This document shows, one piece after another, positions 60,701 through 64,000 of a stretch of 64,000 bases of DNA; position 1 is the stretch's first letter; every line of letters begins with the position of its first letter. The notes under the pieces are model-generated. The model was not told where the DNA came from and ran no database searches. It was given only the letters and a program-made list of their open reading frames with translations. The position numbers and the translations under genes were made by a program. Source of the DNA: Ianthella basta (lineage: Eukaryota; Porifera; Demospongiae; Verongiida; Ianthellidae); the NCBI GenBank assembly GCA_964019415.1, contig OZ025870.1, positions 3,031,908 to 3,095,907 on the forward strand, written 5' to 3'.

Positions 60701-63134
60701 GTTATGAGGTGTGAAAGTGTAAACAGTGGCATTATGCGAAATTAGCACACTGCAGATTGCTTTGATGTATGGCTTCCTCATGTAACAATTAGTTTGTTCA
60801 CTGTGTTAAATTGTGTTACTGTGTATGTATTTTCATATGATTGTAACTGTATGTTCCTGCTTTTATTTTGAAGGCATCTATATTTTACAATGTCCTGCAA
60901 ATTAAGCTTCTTCTGCATGCACAGCTCCATCTTTCCTTGTTCTGTCATTTCTCTCTAGGTCATACAATGCAGGAACCATGCAAAGGTAATTCTCGAATCT
61001 TATATTAATATACTGTAATGATAATGGCATGCAAGCATTCATATTGTACTTATTTTGCATAATTCTATCAATCTCACCCCTACTTAGTATAGCTCCAATA
61101 GTACGTATGTAGCAGCTGTTATTTAGTAGCTGTTATGTTCTGCTTCATATTAAATATTGTTTTCATGGATGACCTTTACTTTTCCTGCAGCTGTCTCATC
61201 TGGAAGCTCTTTATGTGCTGAAGTTCCCTTTAGCTCACCACAAACAGATATTCCTGAAGCTGCAGGTAGGAATAGAGTTTGTTATGTACACTACATTGCA
61301 CAATATCTGGTGGCTGCGTGCATGCACACATTTTGACGCGTTTGAGTGACATAAAATTATTACAACTGTTGCAACAGCATTCATTGCTATTTTGTTAACA
61401 ATCACTTCATTGTCTTTATCCTTCGTGTAGCAGTTGAAGAAGATCTAAATGAACTCTGCTATATGGCTACTGACATCAAACAGCTCCTCATTGAAGACGG
61501 CGGAGGGACGTTCACACTTGGAAGTGGTGATGCCACACTAGAATTCCCCCTTGGAGCTGTAAAGGAGCAGACACCACTCCACTATGCCATTATCCTTCAC
61601 GGTCCATTTGTGTTCCCTGAAGGGTGCAAGCCAGGCTCAGTGATAGTATATATCAACATGAATGGAGCCACTCTGCTGAAACCTGCTCAGTTGACCCTCT
61701 CCCACTGGTGCAGCAGGGAAAAAGGAGACGAGAACACTCTGAAGTTCATACATGCTCCACACTCACTGGAAGCAGGGAAGCAGACGTATTCTTTCAATGA
61801 AGAGGACGATGAGGCAGATTTCACTATATTTGGTGATAAGGGAGTCCTGACTATACGGGAGCCAAATTGCTTATATTGCGTTAAGACTAACAGAGCAAAC
61901 ATTGCTAGGTACAGTGCCATCACGTTCACACGTGACAACCCAGAAGAAGGCACGCTGCTCTTTAGAATACAGCTTATATGCGATTCGATTGAATGGGACG
62001 AGGTATGAATAATTGACCAGTTAATATGAATTGTATATGTATATGAAATTGTGTATATTATATTATTTATAATGTTTATATATACATGTGCTTCAATGTA
62101 TGTGCAAGCATACCCTCCCCTTTGAGTGTGTGAATACATACTTCTTATCATATGCGTGTAGAAAATGACAAGTTTACTGTTCAAAAGAGGTTGGAGGAAG
62201 ATCAGCTGCAGTGATAGTGCACCTCAGTTTTGCTTTGTTCTTGCTACAAGGCTCATATCCGCCACACCCATTTCAGCACATGGACCTGGATGGACAGCAA
62301 CAGTTGAAGGGGCACATGAAGTTAGTGAGATTTCTATAATTATAATATTATACAATTTGCATAACAAGAGATAGTGACTGCTGATATATTTACAGTATCA
62401 GTCTATGCACTGTCTAAATTCATTGTAAATATAGGTCAAAGAGGTAGAGTTTCCATTGCCTGCCAAAATATCTAAAGTGGAATTTGAACAAGAGGTTATC
62501 AGAAGATGTGTCTGCTACAAGATCCTATATACAAGCCCACTAAAGAATAGAGTGAATCCTGCCTTTCTCAGGGTTCATCTGTGTGGTGCAGATTTGCAGC
62601 TTACCTTTAGCTGCACAGTCATGGAGGACCCAAGTGAGTTTGTGCATGCATGTTTTGTTCATCTACTTTGTTACAGTACATTATCTGCAAGACTGAGTAT
62701 ATGCAAACCATGCATGCAAAGGTTTATTCCTGCATGTTCCCATTATAATTGTTTGTGGCATGCATGCATTTGCATATAATCATTATGATTATGCATTAAG
62801 TTTTCCTATTGTATTAGTACTTTTGCAATTTAAGTAATCACAATGTCATTCATATCACTCAATCAATTAGTCACATTGTCAAGCAGTGATGACTCCATAT
62901 GCATGCAGGAGAGTGCCTACTTAACAGAACATGATTCAACTATAGCTGTAGAAAACAGTACTTCTTAATTATGTTAACATGGAAGTTGTAAATTTGAGTA
63001 TGCCCTTCCTCGGTTGCATTCATTGTAATTAATTTTTGCTTTGCAATTTTTTATTTAATGACTCACCTATTGTTTTTCCTCTGCAGCTGCCCCTTCTAGA
63101 CCATATCCCTGTGTTGAGATAACCAATGTTGCAG
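57730..63134 (+). CDS. ZU5 gene copy 3 with two ZU5 modules (3' end outside window)
   Basis: Ten exons in consistent phase: 57730-57899, 58523-58565, 58698-59266, 59437-59601, 59737-59947, 61191-61265, then 61434-62002, 62162-62320, 62435-62633, 63087-63134. Together they give 736 codons without a stop. The first six mirror copy 1 up to the Ser/Pro linker. Instead of a death-domain exon the next exon is another ZU5 (VEEDLNELCYMATDIKQLL, GGGTFTLGSGDATLEFPLGA) preceded by its own in-phase acceptor, then its UPA-like and linker exons. No METAPEP-type exon or promoter-like first exon lies between, so a tandem-domain fusion is the simplest reading. The end (a death domain or further module) is beyond 64000. 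Intron 5 carries an 822-bp insertion. Module 1 is much closer to copy 1 than module 2 is. Confidence 0.78.
59972..60793. mobile_element. Hairpin-headed insertion C in copy 3 intron
   Basis: Copy 1's homologous intron (30063-30467) lacks about 822 bases. The insert starts ACTAGTTATAACATG and ends CATGTAACAATTAGT (inverted). It opens with a near-perfect hairpin (59977-60078; ACATGGCCGCGAGGGCGC, GCTGATTTATC and mirrors, loop CGAGGGCGCGAAACGCCCGA). A frame of about 79 codons at 60082-60321 has no recognised domain. Confidence 0.8.
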
Positions 63135-64000
63135 GTAGGAAAAGAGTATACAGTTATGTACAATGGAAATGGTATGGTAGTTAATCAGTGATTGACACTC
63201 CACAAATGAGCTTACATGGCAAGTTCTAAGATGTAAACCTTAGTTAAGAATTGTGCACAGCAAATTTCTCTTTACTTGCCTATCAGCTATGGATGTGCAG
63301 AATGGCAGCGAAACATATTTTCTGCTTTTTATCACAGTTGAATTAAGGCAGTGTACATATATACCAACAGAGTTAGGTACATATTCTTGATTAAATGACT
63401 CAAGAGTTCAACTTATCAGACATAATTAAAATCATACTTTACCTGCATGGAATACTTTTGTACAAATCCCAATGTATGTAGGTCATATAAGCTAGTCTTA
63501 CCAAAGTCATACATGTGTATGTATTGCATTTGGCATACTCATATCACTACCATAATATTCATTCAACGTATACTGTGTACATGTTAAACTTGCGTCAAAA
63601 TGAATCATGCAGGCTATTAGTAAGTGAAACTCCAATCTAACATATTAAAAGCTGATAGTGTGTGTGCATGCGTGTGTGTTCGCTGTGTGTGCGCGCGTTT
63701 CTTGCTCCATCACCGCTGAACTTGCTGTGGTTGCTAGAGGCACCGGGAGTCAGGTTATAGAGGGTTGACATTGCCTGTCTTGTGGTTCGCAGAGAGTTAT
63801 CAGTCCATTTCCACTTTTTCCTTTGCGGAAGACAGCCATTTTCTAATTATTGTCCCCATTGACCAGACTTGATTGGCTGTCATCCCACATGCAGTAGATT
63901 TTAAACCAATAATCATCACGCCAGCTAAAATTATATTTTAGCTGTAGTGGTATCATGGTTGCCGAGGGAATTGGGGGACAGGCATTGGGCGTGGTAGCTC
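63135..64000. other. Intron or 3' flank, possible second Helitron 5' end
   Basis: A|TCTAACATATTAAAAGCTG at 63636 followed by GTGTGTG-rich sequence resembles a Helitron 5' end, but the 3' end would be outside the window. A short palindrome AGCTAAAATTATATTTTAGCT lies near 63925-63945. Confidence 0.3.

Overview
This window is nuclear DNA from an animal. Coding is in short exons with GT/AG introns, interspersed with (GT)n microsatellites up to several hundred bases, palindromic repeats and many DNA transposons. The gene families (tandem ZU5-plus-death-domain genes, an apolipoprotein-L-like gene, an Ig/fibronectin-III receptor with a tyrosine-motif tail, a mucolipin relic) and the compact introns suggest a marine invertebrate, most likely a sponge. 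That assignment is inferred from gene content only. I see no tRNA or rRNA gene and no CRISPR array.

Layout. 1-2,100 holds an apolipoprotein-L-like exon on the minus strand with its poly(A) signal. 2,100-7,700 is microsatellite-rich, with three hypothetical or lone exons (one from a Rho-family GTPase), a palindromic hairpin and a TIR element. 8,000-27,000 is a dense nest of mobile DNA. It contains a CR1-like LINE inside a TA-flanked MITE, a Ginger-like element (TSD GACC, integrase plus C48-peptidase and PHD remnants) inside a second TA-flanked element, related TGTC-ended elements, a pogo/Tigger element with 383-bp TIRs, a 9-bp-TSD MULE-like element carrying a RecQ-helicase fragment, and a Helitron.

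27,100-64,000 is the gene-bearing half. Three tandem plus-strand paralogues encode a ZU5 domain, a probable UPA-like segment, a linker and a death domain. Copy 1 (27,135-31,243) is intact: seven exons in perfect phase give 503 residues. Copy 2 (44,572-47,538) is a pseudogene with three lesions. Copy 3 (57,730 to beyond the window) is extended: after its linker exon, where copies 1 and 2 splice to the death domain, it splices in phase into a second ZU5 module. Between copies lie an RTE-like LINE inserted in a GT microsatellite, a receptor gene (36,190-39,747; signal peptide, two Ig-like and two FN3 domains, TM helix, tail with several tyrosine motifs), a 1-kb tandem duplication, a 2.2-kb 34-bp minisatellite and a truncated mucolipin pseudogene. 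A segmental duplication links 35 kb to 53 kb.

The genes are not an operon. By family knowledge, the ZU5/death genes, the receptor and the APOL-like gene all fit signalling, cell-death or innate-immune roles; a functional cluster is inference. Paralogous introns allow insertions to be delimited exactly, and two of them carry the same unusual hairpin-plus-body architecture.
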